From the NCBI GenBank assembly GCA_024236495.1, contig JACKKJ010000002.1, positions 1-64,000 of the forward strand: 64,000 nt of DNA. Direction: 5' to 3'. The stretch is from Paracoccaceae bacterium. Lineage in GTDB: Bacteria > Pseudomonadota > Alphaproteobacteria > Rhodobacterales > Rhodobacteraceae. Shown one piece after another: positions 35,770-44,269 of this stretch; within the stretch, counting starts at the first letter, position 1; the number at the start of each line of letters is the position of its first letter. The position numbers and the translations under genes are program-made. The notes beneath the pieces were generated by a model, which ran no database searches, was not told where the DNA came from, and was given only the letters and a program-made list of their open reading frames with translations.

Positions 35770-36123
35770 CTAACGCGCCCCCTCGAAGACCTCGGGGAAG
35801 GCCGCGCGGGCCTTTTCCTCGTCGATGCGAAGCAACGCCGCATAGCTTTCGGGATCGAACGGGTCTTCCGCGGGCACGACCTCGCGCCCGAAGAGCCACG
35901 ACAAACGGCCGGCATCAAGGTTCCCGCGCTCGAACGGTTCGGTTCCGAAGTGATCCCACAATGCGGCCATGAACCCGGCGTCGGCGCGCCTGTCCGCGGG
36001 GCTCCGATCACGGAAACGCTCGCGAACCACGATCCGCGTCACGCCTTTGGGATTCGCGCGACGGATGACAAACTGGAAATCGGTACCGGGAAGCCGCCCC
36101 GGAAAGCCACGATGCTTCAGCAT
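35770..36123 (-). CDS. Hypothetical protein
   Basis: A 117-residue protein with no signal peptide or membrane segment. It is basic at the N-terminus (MLKHRGFPGRLPGTDFQFVI) and acidic at the C-terminus (DPFDPESYAALLRIDEEKAR). GGGAG precedes the ATG by a usual distance. It belongs to no family I know. It lies among small genes between pccB and pccA on the same strand. Confidence 0.55.
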   Translation of the reverse strand: MLKHRGFPGRLPGTDFQFVIRRANPKGVTRIVVRERFRDRSPADRRADAGFMAALWDHFGTEPFERGNLDAGRLSWLFGREVVPAEDPFDPESYAALLRIDEEKARAAFPEVFEGAR

Positions 36124-36177
36124 GCCGCGCTCCCGCTATTCGCCGAAGCGCGGCCGGTTCCTAAAGCACAGCCATCA

Positions 36178-36483
36178 TCACGGCGCAGCAGCGCCCGGCG
36201 GATTGTTGGGCGTCCGACCGGGAGTGCCCGACCCGTTGGGATCGCGACCCGTGCTGGGCGGCAGGCACGGTACGGCCCCCGCGGTCGCCTGCGGATCGCA
36301 GTCTTCAGGCGGCGGCATGCAGGGCATGTCGAGTGCACCGGGAACGTATGTTCCACCTTCGCACCCCACGACATCGCCATACTTGTTGAAGATCGGCTGC
36401 GGCTTGATGGGTTCCGGCGCCTTTTGGCAAGCGGCCAGAGCCGCGACGCAGCAAAGCCCGAGCGCGAACCTGAATTTCGGCAT
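36178..36483 (-). CDS. Small Pro-rich lipoprotein
   Basis: A 101-residue protein with a lipoprotein signal (MPKFRFALGLCCVAALAAC, lipobox LAAC). The mature part is rich in Pro and Gly, with several Cys (GCEGGTY, MPCMPPPEDC, VPCLPPS) that could form disulfides in the periplasm. The last 20 residues are low-complexity. A GGAG site precedes the start. Function unknown; conserved domain not recognised. Confidence 0.65.
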   Translation of the reverse strand: MPKFRFALGLCCVAALAACQKAPEPIKPQPIFNKYGDVVGCEGGTYVPGALDMPCMPPPEDCDPQATAGAVPCLPPSTGRDPNGSGTPGRTPNNPPGAAAP

Positions 36484-36627
36484 TCAACTAGTCTCCTGCA
36501 AGCTATTACGAACGAACAATCCGAAGAATGATAAAAGCGTTCGTATCGCCGGGCAAGTCCTTCGCTCGGTCGTCGCGAGGATCCGGCTACGGGCCGGGCA
36601 CTTCGCGGCCCGGCCCGATCGTGCGCG

Positions 36628-36756
36628 TTAGTTTCCGTACTTGCCGGTAAAGGTCGGCTCGGTCGAAACCGGTTCGACCATGACGGTTTCTTCCTTGGCT
36701 GCGCACGCCGCGACAAATGCGACGAGGGCAACGACGAGAAGCGCTTTTTTCGACAT
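36628..36756 (-). CDS. 42-residue lipoprotein
   Basis: A very short gene. The peptide starts MSKKALLVVALVAFVAAC, a complete lipoprotein signal with lipobox VAAC, then AAKEETVMVEPVSTEPTFTG and KYGN. AGGAG lies 7 bases before the ATG. The signal peptide, the lipobox and the ribosome-binding site together make it a convincing gene despite its size. The mature peptide would be only about 25 residues. It lies between pccB and pccA. Confidence 0.72.
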   Translation of the reverse strand: MSKKALLVVALVAFVAACAAKEETVMVEPVSTEPTFTGKYGN

Positions 36757-36952
36757 GACTTGCTCCTGCTCTCTACGGCGGCCGGAATTGAGTTGTCCGT
36801 CGCCTGTTCTGACACTCCGGCCGCATCTCTGCGGTCCGCGGCCAGACTAACCGAAAGCCCGGACTCTGCCCATGGCCCGAAATGGAAGAACGGAGCCTGT
36901 GACGCCACTGCATCACAGAAACCGGCAAGTTTCCGCTGGTATTCGGCGGACA

Positions 36953-37399
36953 TCAGAACATCTCCCATACACAGATTCCGCCATCAGGACGGAAGGCTTC
37001 GAAGTACTGCTTGGCCTCGGGCGTGACGGTTCCGAACTCAACTGGCCGGTCGGCGAGGGTGATGACGATCTGTTCCGGCACGGGGCCGGGGGTGGCGATC
37101 CTTGGCAGCGCGTAACTCTCGCAAAGCCAGGTCATGTCCGAAAGTGTCGTTTCGTCGGCGGGCCGGTCGGCCAGATCGGGTGCGACGAAGCGGAAACGGA
37201 TGGTCAGCCCGTCCGGCCCCGGCGCGCCATGGATCGTGTCAAGCGGCGTAACCAGCATTCCGGATGGCAGAACGATCGCTTCCTCGGCGCGCAGGCCGGT
37301 CCCGAATATCGCCGCCGAAAACGCCACCATGCATCCCCCTGCCGCTGCGGCGCATCGGCCCCACGGACCCACCCTTGCGCACGCATCCAATCTTGCCAT
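36953..37399 (-). CDS. DUF6497-type secreted protein
   Basis: A 148-residue protein with an N-terminal hydrophobic export signal and a mature domain that includes LPSGMLVTPLDTI, LTIRFRFVAPDL, LCESYALPRIA, QIVITLADRPVEFG and a CVWEMF ending. I recognise this layout as the DUF6497 group of Rhodobacterales; function unknown. ATG 37399 is preferred because GGAGGGG precedes it at a normal distance. It starts 21 bases after the pccB stop and is co-transcribed with it. Confidence 0.62.
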   Translation of the reverse strand: MARLDACARVGPWGRCAAAAGGCMVAFSAAIFGTGLRAEEAIVLPSGMLVTPLDTIHGAPGPDGLTIRFRFVAPDLADRPADETTLSDMTWLCESYALPRIATPGPVPEQIVITLADRPVEFGTVTPEAKQYFEAFRPDGGICVWEMF

Positions 37400-37420
37400 T
37401 CGCCCCTCCGTCACCCCGGA

Positions 37421-38953
37421 TCACAGAGGTATGTTGTCGTGTTTCTTCCACGGGTTCGACAGTTTCTTGGTCCGAAGCGATGCGAAGGCCCGCGCCACCC
37501 GGCGCCGCGTCGACTGTGGCATGATGACCTCGTCGACAAAGCCCTTCTCGGCCGCGACGAAGGGGTTCGCAAAGCGGTCCTCGTAGTTTTTCGTCCGCTC
37601 CGCGATCTTTTCTCGGTCGGCCAGTTCCGACCGGTACAGGATTTCCACCGCCCCCTTGGCGCCCATCACCGCGATCTCGGCCGTGGGCCATGCATAGTTG
37701 AAGTCGCCGCGCAGGTGCTTGGACGCCATGACGTCATAGGCCCCGCCATAGGCCTTGCGGGTGATCACCGTAACCTTCGGCACCGTCGCCTCCCCATAGG
37801 CGAAGAGAAGTTTTGCGCCATGCTTGATGACCCCGCCGTATTCCTGGCTGGTCCCCGGCAGGAAGCCCGGCACATCGACGAAAGTCAGGATCGGGATTTC
37901 GAAGGCATCGCAGAAACGGACGAACCGCGCGGCCTTGCGCGAACTGTCAATGTCAAGGCATCCGGCCAGCACCATGGGCTGGTTCGCCACCACGCCAACG
38001 GTCTGCCCCTCGATCCGGATGAAGCCGATGATGATATTGCCCGCATAGTCCCTCTGGATCTCGTAGAAGTCGCCCTCGTCCGCGATCTTTCCGATCAGTT
38101 CCTTCATGTCGTAGGGCTGGTTCGGGTTGTCGGGGATCAGGGTATCCAGGCTCGCCTCGACCCGCGCCGGATCGTCGAAGAAGGGACGCACCGGCGCCTT
38201 CTCGCGATTGTTCAGCGGCAGGAAGTCGAAAAGCCTGCGCACCTCGACCAGCGCCTCGACGTCATTCTCGAAAGCGCCGTCCGCGACCGAGGATTTCTTG
38301 GTATGCGTTGATGCCCCCCCCAGTTCCTCTGCCGTCACGATCTCGTTCGTGACCGTCTTCACCACGTCGGGGCCGGTCACGAACATATAGGACGTGTCCT
38401 TCACCATGAAGATGAAGTCTGTCATCGCCGGTGAATAGACCGCGCCGCCCGCGCAGGGCCCCATGATGACGGAGATTTGCGGCACCACGCCCGAGGCCAT
38501 GATGTTGCGCTGAAAGACTTCGGCATAGCCGGCAAGCGAGGCAACGCCTTCCTGGATACGCGCGCCGCCGGAATCGTTCAACCCGATGACCGGGGCGCCG
38601 TTCTGCATCGCCATGTCCATGATCTTGCAGATCTTCTGGGCGTGAGTTTCCGATAGCGAACCGCCGAAGACGGTGAAGTCCTGTGAGAAGACATAGACCA
38701 TGCGGCCATTGATCGTGCCCCAGCCGGTCACCACCCCGTCGCCAGAGGGGCGGTCGGCCTCCATGCCGAAATCGGTGCAGCGATGGGCGACGAACATGTC
38801 GAACTCCTCGAACGACCCTTCGTCCAGCAGCAGTTCGATCCGCTCGCGCGCGGTCAGCTTCCCCCGGGCGTGCTGGGCATCGATACGACGCTGGCCACCG
38901 CCCTGTCTCGCCGTGGCGCGACGCGCCTCGAGTTCCGCCAGAATGTCTTTCAT
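37421..38953 (-). CDS. pccB: Propionyl-CoA carboxylase, beta (carboxyltransferase) subunit
   Basis: A 510-residue crotonase-fold carboxyltransferase that moves the carboxyl group from biotin to propionyl-CoA, giving methylmalonyl-CoA. It shows LNDSGGARIQEGV and GPCAGGAVYSPA in the N-domain and VDVPGFLPGTSQEYGG and KAYGGAYDVM in the C-domain, all typical of PccB. ATG 38953 (MKDILAELEARRATA) follows GGAGGAG. It is the first gene of a minus-strand cluster that ends with mcm. Its upstream region holds repeated TTGCAA elements. Confidence 0.96.
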   Translation of the reverse strand: MKDILAELEARRATARQGGGQRRIDAQHARGKLTARERIELLLDEGSFEEFDMFVAHRCTDFGMEADRPSGDGVVTGWGTINGRMVYVFSQDFTVFGGSLSETHAQKICKIMDMAMQNGAPVIGLNDSGGARIQEGVASLAGYAEVFQRNIMASGVVPQISVIMGPCAGGAVYSPAMTDFIFMVKDTSYMFVTGPDVVKTVTNEIVTAEELGGASTHTKKSSVADGAFENDVEALVEVRRLFDFLPLNNREKAPVRPFFDDPARVEASLDTLIPDNPNQPYDMKELIGKIADEGDFYEIQRDYAGNIIIGFIRIEGQTVGVVANQPMVLAGCLDIDSSRKAARFVRFCDAFEIPILTFVDVPGFLPGTSQEYGGVIKHGAKLLFAYGEATVPKVTVITRKAYGGAYDVMASKHLRGDFNYAWPTAEIAVMGAKGAVEILYRSELADREKIAERTKNYEDRFANPFVAAEKGFVDEVIMPQSTRRRVARAFASLRTKKLSNPWKKHDNIPL

Positions 38954-39026
38954 CGTCTCCTCCCCGGATCCCGCAGATCGGCGCACCATAGTGGCGAAGG
39001 GCCGCGCGACAAAGGAGAATTCAGAA

Positions 39027-39083
39027 AATTTGCAATTTTTTGACATGCTTCTTGATGCAAATTGCAAATCGCTTAATTTGCGA
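39027..39083. promoter_or_regulatory. TTGCAA/TTTGC repeat region ahead of pccB (possible PccR/ScfR operator)
   Basis: The AT-rich region contains AATTTGCAATTT (39027-39038), ATGCAAATTGCAAAT (39055-39069) and AATTTGCGA (39075-39083). Related TTTGCAAA pairs are the reported target of the short-chain acyl-CoA regulator PccR at the Rhodobacter sphaeroides pccB promoter. The spacing here does not match the reported paired site exactly, and no pccR gene lies beside it, so the assignment is tentative. Confidence 0.5.
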
Positions 39084-39160
39084 TCTCGCCGGGCGGCCCG
39101 CCTTGCCGCGCTGGCAGCGACAGGCTAGCGCTGGCAAACACAACCGCCCGCGAGTCCGCC

Positions 39161-39526
39161 ATGCCAAATCCCGCGCACTTGATTCCCGTGCCGCTTCTGA
39201 CGATCGGCCTTCTTCTCGCCTCCAACGTCTTCATGACCTTCGCCTGGTACGGCCACCTGAAGTTCAAGGCCGCGCCCCTGATCGCGGTCATCCTGGTCAG
39301 CTGGGCCATCGCCTTCTTCGAATACGTCCTGCAGGTGCCCGCGAACCGTTACGGCCACGGCACCTTCAGCGCCGCCCAGTTGAAAACGATTCAGGAAGTC
39401 ATCTCGCTTTCGGTCTTCGCGCTCTTTTCATGGGCCTATCTGGGCGAACGGATCACCTGGCAGCATGGCGCGGGTTTCGCGCTGATCGCCGCCGGGGCGT
39501 GGTTCATCTTCCACGACTGGGGCTGA
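39161..39526 (+). CDS. DUF486 family small membrane protein
   Basis: A 121-residue protein with four membrane helices and the DUF486 pattern: NVFMTFAWYGHLKF, SWAIAFFEYVLQVPANR, LKTIQEVISLSVFALFS and HGAGFALIAAGAWFIF. It belongs to the drug/metabolite transporter superfamily by topology; no substrate is known. It is divergent from pccB, so the AT-rich TTGCAA region lies between the two starts. Confidence 0.85.
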   Translation: MPNPAHLIPVPLLTIGLLLASNVFMTFAWYGHLKFKAAPLIAVILVSWAIAFFEYVLQVPANRYGHGTFSAAQLKTIQEVISLSVFALFSWAYLGERITWQHGAGFALIAAGAWFIFHDWG

Positions 39527-39534
39527 ACCGCCCC

Positions 39535-39579
39535 TTTCAGTCTGGATGAAATACTCCGGGGTCCGGGGCAGCGCCCCGG
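39535..39579. repeat. Dispersed intergenic repeat, copy 2, with terminator hairpin
   Basis: TTTCAGTCTGGATGAAATAC TCC matches copy 1 at 17514 closely, and a perfect 7-bp hairpin (CCGGGGC, AGC, GCCCCGG, 39563-39579) follows. It lies between convergent stop codons (39526 and 39584), the expected place of a bidirectional terminator. Confidence 0.65.
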
Positions 39580-39583
39580 TTCC

Positions 39584-40765
39584 TCACGCCCCCGCGATCG
39601 CCTCCGTTGCGGCATTCAGCGCGCCATCGCCCCGGGGAACGCCCAGGGCGCGCAGCCCCGCCTCCATCGCCGACAGGGCGCCAAGTGTCATATGCGCGTT
39701 GACATGGCCCATGTGGGCGATCCGCAGCCAGTCGACCGCGCTTTCCATGCCAAGCCCGATGCCCAGCGTCACCCCCGCCTGCGCCGCGCACCAGGCACGC
39801 AGGCGCTCCGCCGCGCCGCCAAGACGCACCGAGGTGACCGAATTCCCGCGCGCGGCCGGATCGGCGATGTTCAGGCGGATGTCGCCGCCCTGCCCCCAGG
39901 CATCGACCGCCGCCCAGACCGCCCCGGCAAGACGGCGGTGGCGCGCCCAGGCGGCCTCCAGACCCTCCTCATGCACCAGCATGGTCAGCGCCTCGCGCAG
40001 GGCGAACAGGTGATGGGTCGGCGCGGTCCCGCAGAACTGCTGCCAGTATTCGTCGGCAAAGGCGCGCGGGGTCCAGTCCCAGTAGGGGGTGCGCAGGTCG
40101 GACGCCCTGCAGCGTTCGGCGGCCCTGTCGCTAAACCAGACAAATCCAAGACCCGGCGGCGTCATCAACCCCTTCTGCGATGCGCCGACCATGACATCGA
40201 CGCCCCAGAGGTCCATCTCGAACGGATCGCAGCCAAGCGAGGCGATGCAATCGACCGCCAGAAGTGCCGGATGCCCGGTCCCATCCAGGGCCGAGCGGAT
40301 CGCGGCAACATCGTTCTTCACGGTGCTTGCCGTATCGACATGTGTAAGAAGAACAGCCTTGATCTCTTGCCTGACATCGGCGCGCAACGCGTCGGCCAGG
40401 CGCGCAGGATCCGCGGGCGCGTTGCGACCAAAGTCGATTCGGTCGACCCGGACACCCAGCCGTTCCACCGCGTTCGCCCAGCTGGTCCCGAATTGGCCCG
40501 TCACGAGCGCCATCGCCCGATCCCCGCGCGAGAACAGGTTGGTGTTCGCCGCTTCCCAGGCCGCGTGACCGTTCCCGATGTAGATCGCGACGTGATGGGC
40601 GGTGCGCGCCACCGCCCTGAGGTCGGGGTACAGCGATGCGGTCATGTCGATCAGCGCACCGGCATAAATGTCTGGCGCTGGCCTGTGCATTGCTGCCAGC
40701 ACACGGTCCGGCATGACCGAAGGGCCGGGGATGGCGAGATAGGGGCGGCCCTGCGACAGGTTCAT
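39584..40765 (-). CDS. Class V PLP-dependent aminotransferase (serine-glyoxylate/alanine-glyoxylate type)
   Basis: A 393-residue fold-type I enzyme. The N-terminus YLAIPGPSVMPDRVLAAM and IYIGNGHAAWEAA are typical of the serine-glyoxylate and alanine-glyoxylate group. VDCIASLGCDPFEMD binds the PLP pyridine, and the Schiff-base lysine is K198 in GASQKGLMTPPG. ATG 40765 is preferred over one two codons upstream because GGAG then lies 9 bases away. Possible roles are the serine cycle or photorespiratory glycine use; the amino donor cannot be fixed from sequence. Confidence 0.88.
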   Translation of the reverse strand: MNLSQGRPYLAIPGPSVMPDRVLAAMHRPAPDIYAGALIDMTASLYPDLRAVARTAHHVAIYIGNGHAAWEAANTNLFSRGDRAMALVTGQFGTSWANAVERLGVRVDRIDFGRNAPADPARLADALRADVRQEIKAVLLTHVDTASTVKNDVAAIRSALDGTGHPALLAVDCIASLGCDPFEMDLWGVDVMVGASQKGLMTPPGLGFVWFSDRAAERCRASDLRTPYWDWTPRAFADEYWQQFCGTAPTHHLFALREALTMLVHEEGLEAAWARHRRLAGAVWAAVDAWGQGGDIRLNIADPAARGNSVTSVRLGGAAERLRAWCAAQAGVTLGIGLGMESAVDWLRIAHMGHVNAHMTLGALSAMEAGLRALGVPRGDGALNAATEAIAGA

Positions 40766-40904
40766 GGTCATCCACTCCGAAGTCGCCAATCCGTAAGGTG
40801 CGGCGCCAACCGCGTCAATCGAGCAGCGCACACCGCAGGCGCCCCTTACCTTGCCTCTGGCCCGACCTTCGGGCTAGATCGCGCGAACCGTATCAGCGCC
40901 GGGA

Positions 40905-42671
40905 ATGCCCTTGGATACCGCGACAGACATGCAGGCCGATCTTTCTTCCCGCCGCCTGTTCGCCAGGCTCTGGCGTGACTACCTCCGCCCTCATCGGCTG
41001 TCGATGGCGATCGCGCTGGTCCTATTGGTGGTCGAGGGATCGACGCTCGCACTCCTGTCCTACGCGCTCGAACCGCTTTTTGACCGCGTCTTCGTCGGCG
41101 GCGACGTCGGCGCGATCTGGATCATCGGCAGTTTCATCCTGTCGCTTTTTGTCATTCGCGCGACAACCCTCGTCGCCAGCCGCACCATGCTGACGGCGAT
41201 CGCGCAGCGAACCTCCGCCGCGATGCAGGTTGATCTCCTGCGCCATCTCCTGACGCTTGATGGCGGGTTCTTCCAGATCAACCCGCCCGGCCAATTGATC
41301 GAACGCGTGCAGGGTGATACCGCAGCGGTTCAGGGCGTCTGGAGCCTGCTGGTCACCGGCTTCGGTCGGGATTCCGTTGCCCTTGCGGCGCTGACGGTCG
41401 TCGCCGTTTCGGTCGACCCTCAATGGGCGGCGTTCGCGGTCGTCGGCACCCCCCTCCTGATCCTGCCGGCACTGGCTGTGCAACGGTACATCCGACGCAA
41501 GTTCGGACAATTGAGAGAGCAGGCGGGGCGAAGAGCCACCCGGCTTGACGAAATCTTCCATGGCATTACTGCGATCAAGCTGAACCGGATCGAGGACTAC
41601 CAGCTTGACAGATTCAAGCGCATCGTCGCCTCGATCGTAAAGGCGGAAACGAAGTCGGTCGCAAGCCGGGTGACGGTTCCCGCGATGATCGACATCGTAA
41701 CCGGCATCGGCTTTTTCACAGTCATCATCTTTGGCGGGCGCGAAATCGCACAGGGCGAGCGCACCGTAGGCGAGTTCATGGCTTTCTTCAGCGCCATGAC
41801 GCTGGCTTTCCAGCCGCTGCGTCGGCTTGGCGACATGGCAGGCCAGTGGCAGACCGCCGCAGTCAGCCTGCGGCGCATCTACGGCCTTCTTGACCGTCAG
41901 GCTGAGGTCCGGGCCGAGGCCGCCACACCGGCAGTCGCGATTGCCCACACGGGGCTGCGATTTGAGGACGTTCGCCTCAGCTTCGGGGAACACGAGGTTC
42001 TGCGCGGCGTGTCATTCACCGCCGAGCCGGGCAAGACGACTGCGCTGGTCGGTCCATCCGGCGCCGGAAAATCGACGATCTTCAACCTGCTCACGAGACT
42101 GGTCGACCCGCAGTCCGGGCGGATCGAACTGGGTGGCAGCGACATTCGGGGCCTCGAACTGAACCAGTTGCGCGATCAGTTCTCGGTGGTCTCTCAGGAG
42201 CCATCGCTTTTCGACGAGACGATCCGCGAGAACATCCTGCTGGGACGCCGGGACATCAGCCCCGAGGCATTGTCGCGCGCGCTGGATGCCGCTCATGTCA
42301 CCGAATTCACGGCAACGCTGCCCAACGGCCTCGACACGCCGGCCGGTCCACGCGGATCTTCCCTGTCGGGTGGCCAGCGCCAAAGGGTCGCCATCGCGCG
42401 CGCTGTTCTGCGTGACGCACCCATCCTGCTTCTGGACGAAGCGACCTCTGCGCTTGACGCGACAAGCGAGCGGTTGGTGCAAGAAGCACTGGACCGTCTG
42501 AGCTACGGGCGCACGACGCTTGTCATTGCGCACCGGTTGGCAACCGTGCGCGGCGCCGACAAGATCATCGTGCTCGATCACGGTCGTGTGGTGGAAGAGG
42601 GAACCCATGACATGCTTCTTGCCTTGGGCGGCCTTTACGCGGGGCTTTGCCGCCTTCAGTTTTCCGAATGA
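40905..42671 (+). CDS. ABC exporter, fused membrane and ATPase domains (MsbA-like)
   Basis: A 588-residue half-transporter that should work as a homodimer. The membrane domain (about 20-330) has six segments starting LSMAIALVLLVVEGSTLALL. The ATPase domain has Walker A GPSGAGKST (from residue 383), signature LSGGQ (487-491), and Walker B ILLLDEATSALD. It belongs to the lipid or multidrug exporter subfamily. It is followed by ygfZ within 20 bases. Cargo unknown; a lipid or lipid-linked substrate is plausible from the family. Confidence 0.9.
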   Translation: MPLDTATDMQADLSSRRLFARLWRDYLRPHRLSMAIALVLLVVEGSTLALLSYALEPLFDRVFVGGDVGAIWIIGSFILSLFVIRATTLVASRTMLTAIAQRTSAAMQVDLLRHLLTLDGGFFQINPPGQLIERVQGDTAAVQGVWSLLVTGFGRDSVALAALTVVAVSVDPQWAAFAVVGTPLLILPALAVQRYIRRKFGQLREQAGRRATRLDEIFHGITAIKLNRIEDYQLDRFKRIVASIVKAETKSVASRVTVPAMIDIVTGIGFFTVIIFGGREIAQGERTVGEFMAFFSAMTLAFQPLRRLGDMAGQWQTAAVSLRRIYGLLDRQAEVRAEAATPAVAIAHTGLRFEDVRLSFGEHEVLRGVSFTAEPGKTTALVGPSGAGKSTIFNLLTRLVDPQSGRIELGGSDIRGLELNQLRDQFSVVSQEPSLFDETIRENILLGRRDISPEALSRALDAAHVTEFTATLPNGLDTPAGPRGSSLSGGQRQRVAIARAVLRDAPILLLDEATSALDATSERLVQEALDRLSYGRTTLVIAHRLATVRGADKIIVLDHGRVVEEGTHDMLLALGGLYAGLCRLQFSE

Positions 42672-42691
42672 CCGGGGAAAGGGCAACGCCG

Positions 42692-43441
42692 ATGCTTGAA
42701 CGGATCGAGAACCGCACAATCCTGAGGGTCACCGGCAAGGACCGGGTCGAGTTCCTGCAGAACCTGGTCACGAACGATGTGCGCGGCATCGACCGCGGCA
42801 TCGTCTATGCCGCGCTTCTGACCCCGCAGGGAAAGTACCTTGCAGATTTCTTCCTCGTCCCCGCTGGCGACGCGATCCTTCTTGATGTCGCCTCGTCGCT
42901 GGCGCCCGGACTGGCACGGCGGCTTGCCATGTACCGCCTGCGGGCCGATGTGACGATAGAACACGCCGAATTGCATGTGTCGCGCGGCCTTGGAGCCGCG
43001 CAGGATGGGGCATTCGTCGACCCCCGGCATCCCGCCCTGGGATGGCGCCTCTACGCGCGGGAACCGGGCGACGATCCGATCTCGGATTGGGACGCGATCC
43101 GCGTCAAGCACTGCATCCCCGAAGCCGGGACCGAACTTGTTCCGGAAGACAGCTACATCCTGGAATGCGGCTTCGAGCGGCTGCACGGCGTCGATTTCCG
43201 CAAGGGCTGCTATGTCGGGCAGGAAGTGACGGCACGGATGAAACACAAGACCGAACTGCGCAAGGGGCTGGCGACGGTCGCCGTCACCGGCGACGCGGAG
43301 CCCGGCGCCGAGATCACCGCCGACGGAAAACCTGTCGGGCGGCTTTGCACCCGTGCGGGCGGCAGGGCGATCGCCTACCTGCGCTTCGACCGCGCCCTGG
43401 GCCCGATGCGCGCGGGCGATGCGACAATCGAACTGACCTGA
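42692..43441 (+). CDS. ygfZ: Folate-binding protein YgfZ
   Basis: A 249-residue protein related to the glycine-cleavage T protein. It uses tetrahydrofolate to support iron-sulfur cluster assembly and repair. The signature KGCYVGQE lies at residues 171-178, and RVTGKDRVEFLQNLVTNDV is the N-terminal family string. ATG 42692 is chosen because GGGGAAAGGG precedes it; an alternative ATG at 42668 overlaps the ABC gene stop but has no ribosome-binding site. Confidence 0.92.
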   Translation: MLERIENRTILRVTGKDRVEFLQNLVTNDVRGIDRGIVYAALLTPQGKYLADFFLVPAGDAILLDVASSLAPGLARRLAMYRLRADVTIEHAELHVSRGLGAAQDGAFVDPRHPALGWRLYAREPGDDPISDWDAIRVKHCIPEAGTELVPEDSYILECGFERLHGVDFRKGCYVGQEVTARMKHKTELRKGLATVAVTGDAEPGAEITADGKPVGRLCTRAGGRAIAYLRFDRALGPMRAGDATIELT

Positions 43442-43449
43442 ACGGAAAA

Positions 43450-43470
43450 GGCCGTCCCGATGGGACGGCC
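43450..43470. terminator. Bidirectional terminator between ygfZ and efp
   Basis: A perfect 9-bp stem GGCCGTCCC, GAT loop, GGGACGGCC, between convergent stop codons at 43441 and 43492. The minus strand continues TTTTCCG, so it serves efp better. Confidence 0.8.
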
Positions 43471-43491
43471 CTTCCGCAACTTCTCGCGCGG

Positions 43492-44055
43492 TCAGGCGCG
43501 TTCGGAATATTCCATCGTCTCGGTATGAACGATGATGTCCTCGTCCTGGGCAATGAAGGGCGGCACCATGATGCGCACGCCATTGTCCAGGATCGCGGGC
43601 TTGTAGCTGTTGGCAGCCGTCTGGCCCTTCACGACCGGTTCGGTCTCGATGACCTTGCAGGTCACCTTTTGCGGGATCGAGACAGAGAGCGCCTCGTCAC
43701 CATAATACTCGATCGTCGCGACCATGCCGTCTTGCAGGAACGGGCGGCGGTCGCCCAGAAGGTCGGCGGGCAGTTCGATCTGCTCGAACGTTTCGTTGTC
43801 CATGAAGACCAGCATGCCGTCGTTCTCGTAGAGGAATTGCTGGTCCTTCTGTTCGAGTCGAACCTGTTCGACCTTGTCTTCCGACCGGAAGCGTTCGTTC
43901 AGCTTGCGGCCATCGCGCAGGTTCTTCAGTTCCACCTGCGCAAAGGCGCCGCCCTTGCCGGGCTTGACGTGGTTGACCTTCACTGCGGCCCAAAGGCCGC
44001 CTTCATGCTCCAGCACGTTGCCGGGGCGAATTTCATTGCCGTTGATCTTGGGCAT
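43492..44055 (-). CDS. efp: Translation elongation factor P
   Basis: A 187-residue factor that rescues ribosomes stalled on polyproline. The modification site lysine is K34 in the loop KPGKGGAFAQ, where EpmA would add beta-lysine; no epm genes are seen here. The three beta-barrel domains have normal length and the family ends in VHTETMEYSERA. The start is ATG 44055. Confidence 0.96.
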   Translation of the reverse strand: MPKINGNEIRPGNVLEHEGGLWAAVKVNHVKPGKGGAFAQVELKNLRDGRKLNERFRSEDKVEQVRLEQKDQQFLYENDGMLVFMDNETFEQIELPADLLGDRRPFLQDGMVATIEYYGDEALSVSIPQKVTCKVIETEPVVKGQTAANSYKPAILDNGVRIMVPPFIAQDEDIIVHTETMEYSERA

Positions 44056-44096
44056 CGGAGAAACCTTGACAAAAGGTTGAAAGGGGATTGCCGGCT

Positions 44097-44125
44097 CCTA
44101 TATATGCCGGGCTTCCGCGTGACAA
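44097..44125 (-). promoter_or_regulatory. Probable efp promoter
   Basis: On the minus strand TTGTCA (44125-44120) is followed after 15-17 bases by TATATA/TATAGG. A small hairpin AACCTT-N5-AAGGTT (44062-44078) lies just before the start codon and includes the only AAGG resembling a ribosome-binding site. Confidence 0.55.
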
Positions 44126-44269
44126 GCCAACAAGATGCTGGGGCGCCACGCGCGCAGTCATGCAAAAATTGCATGGCTGCCATAGCAAACAGAGATACCG
44201 AATCGGGGCCGAATTGGCTTATTCAGCCCTACGCCGGGAAACGCAAGAGCAATAAAAAAGGAAACGACG

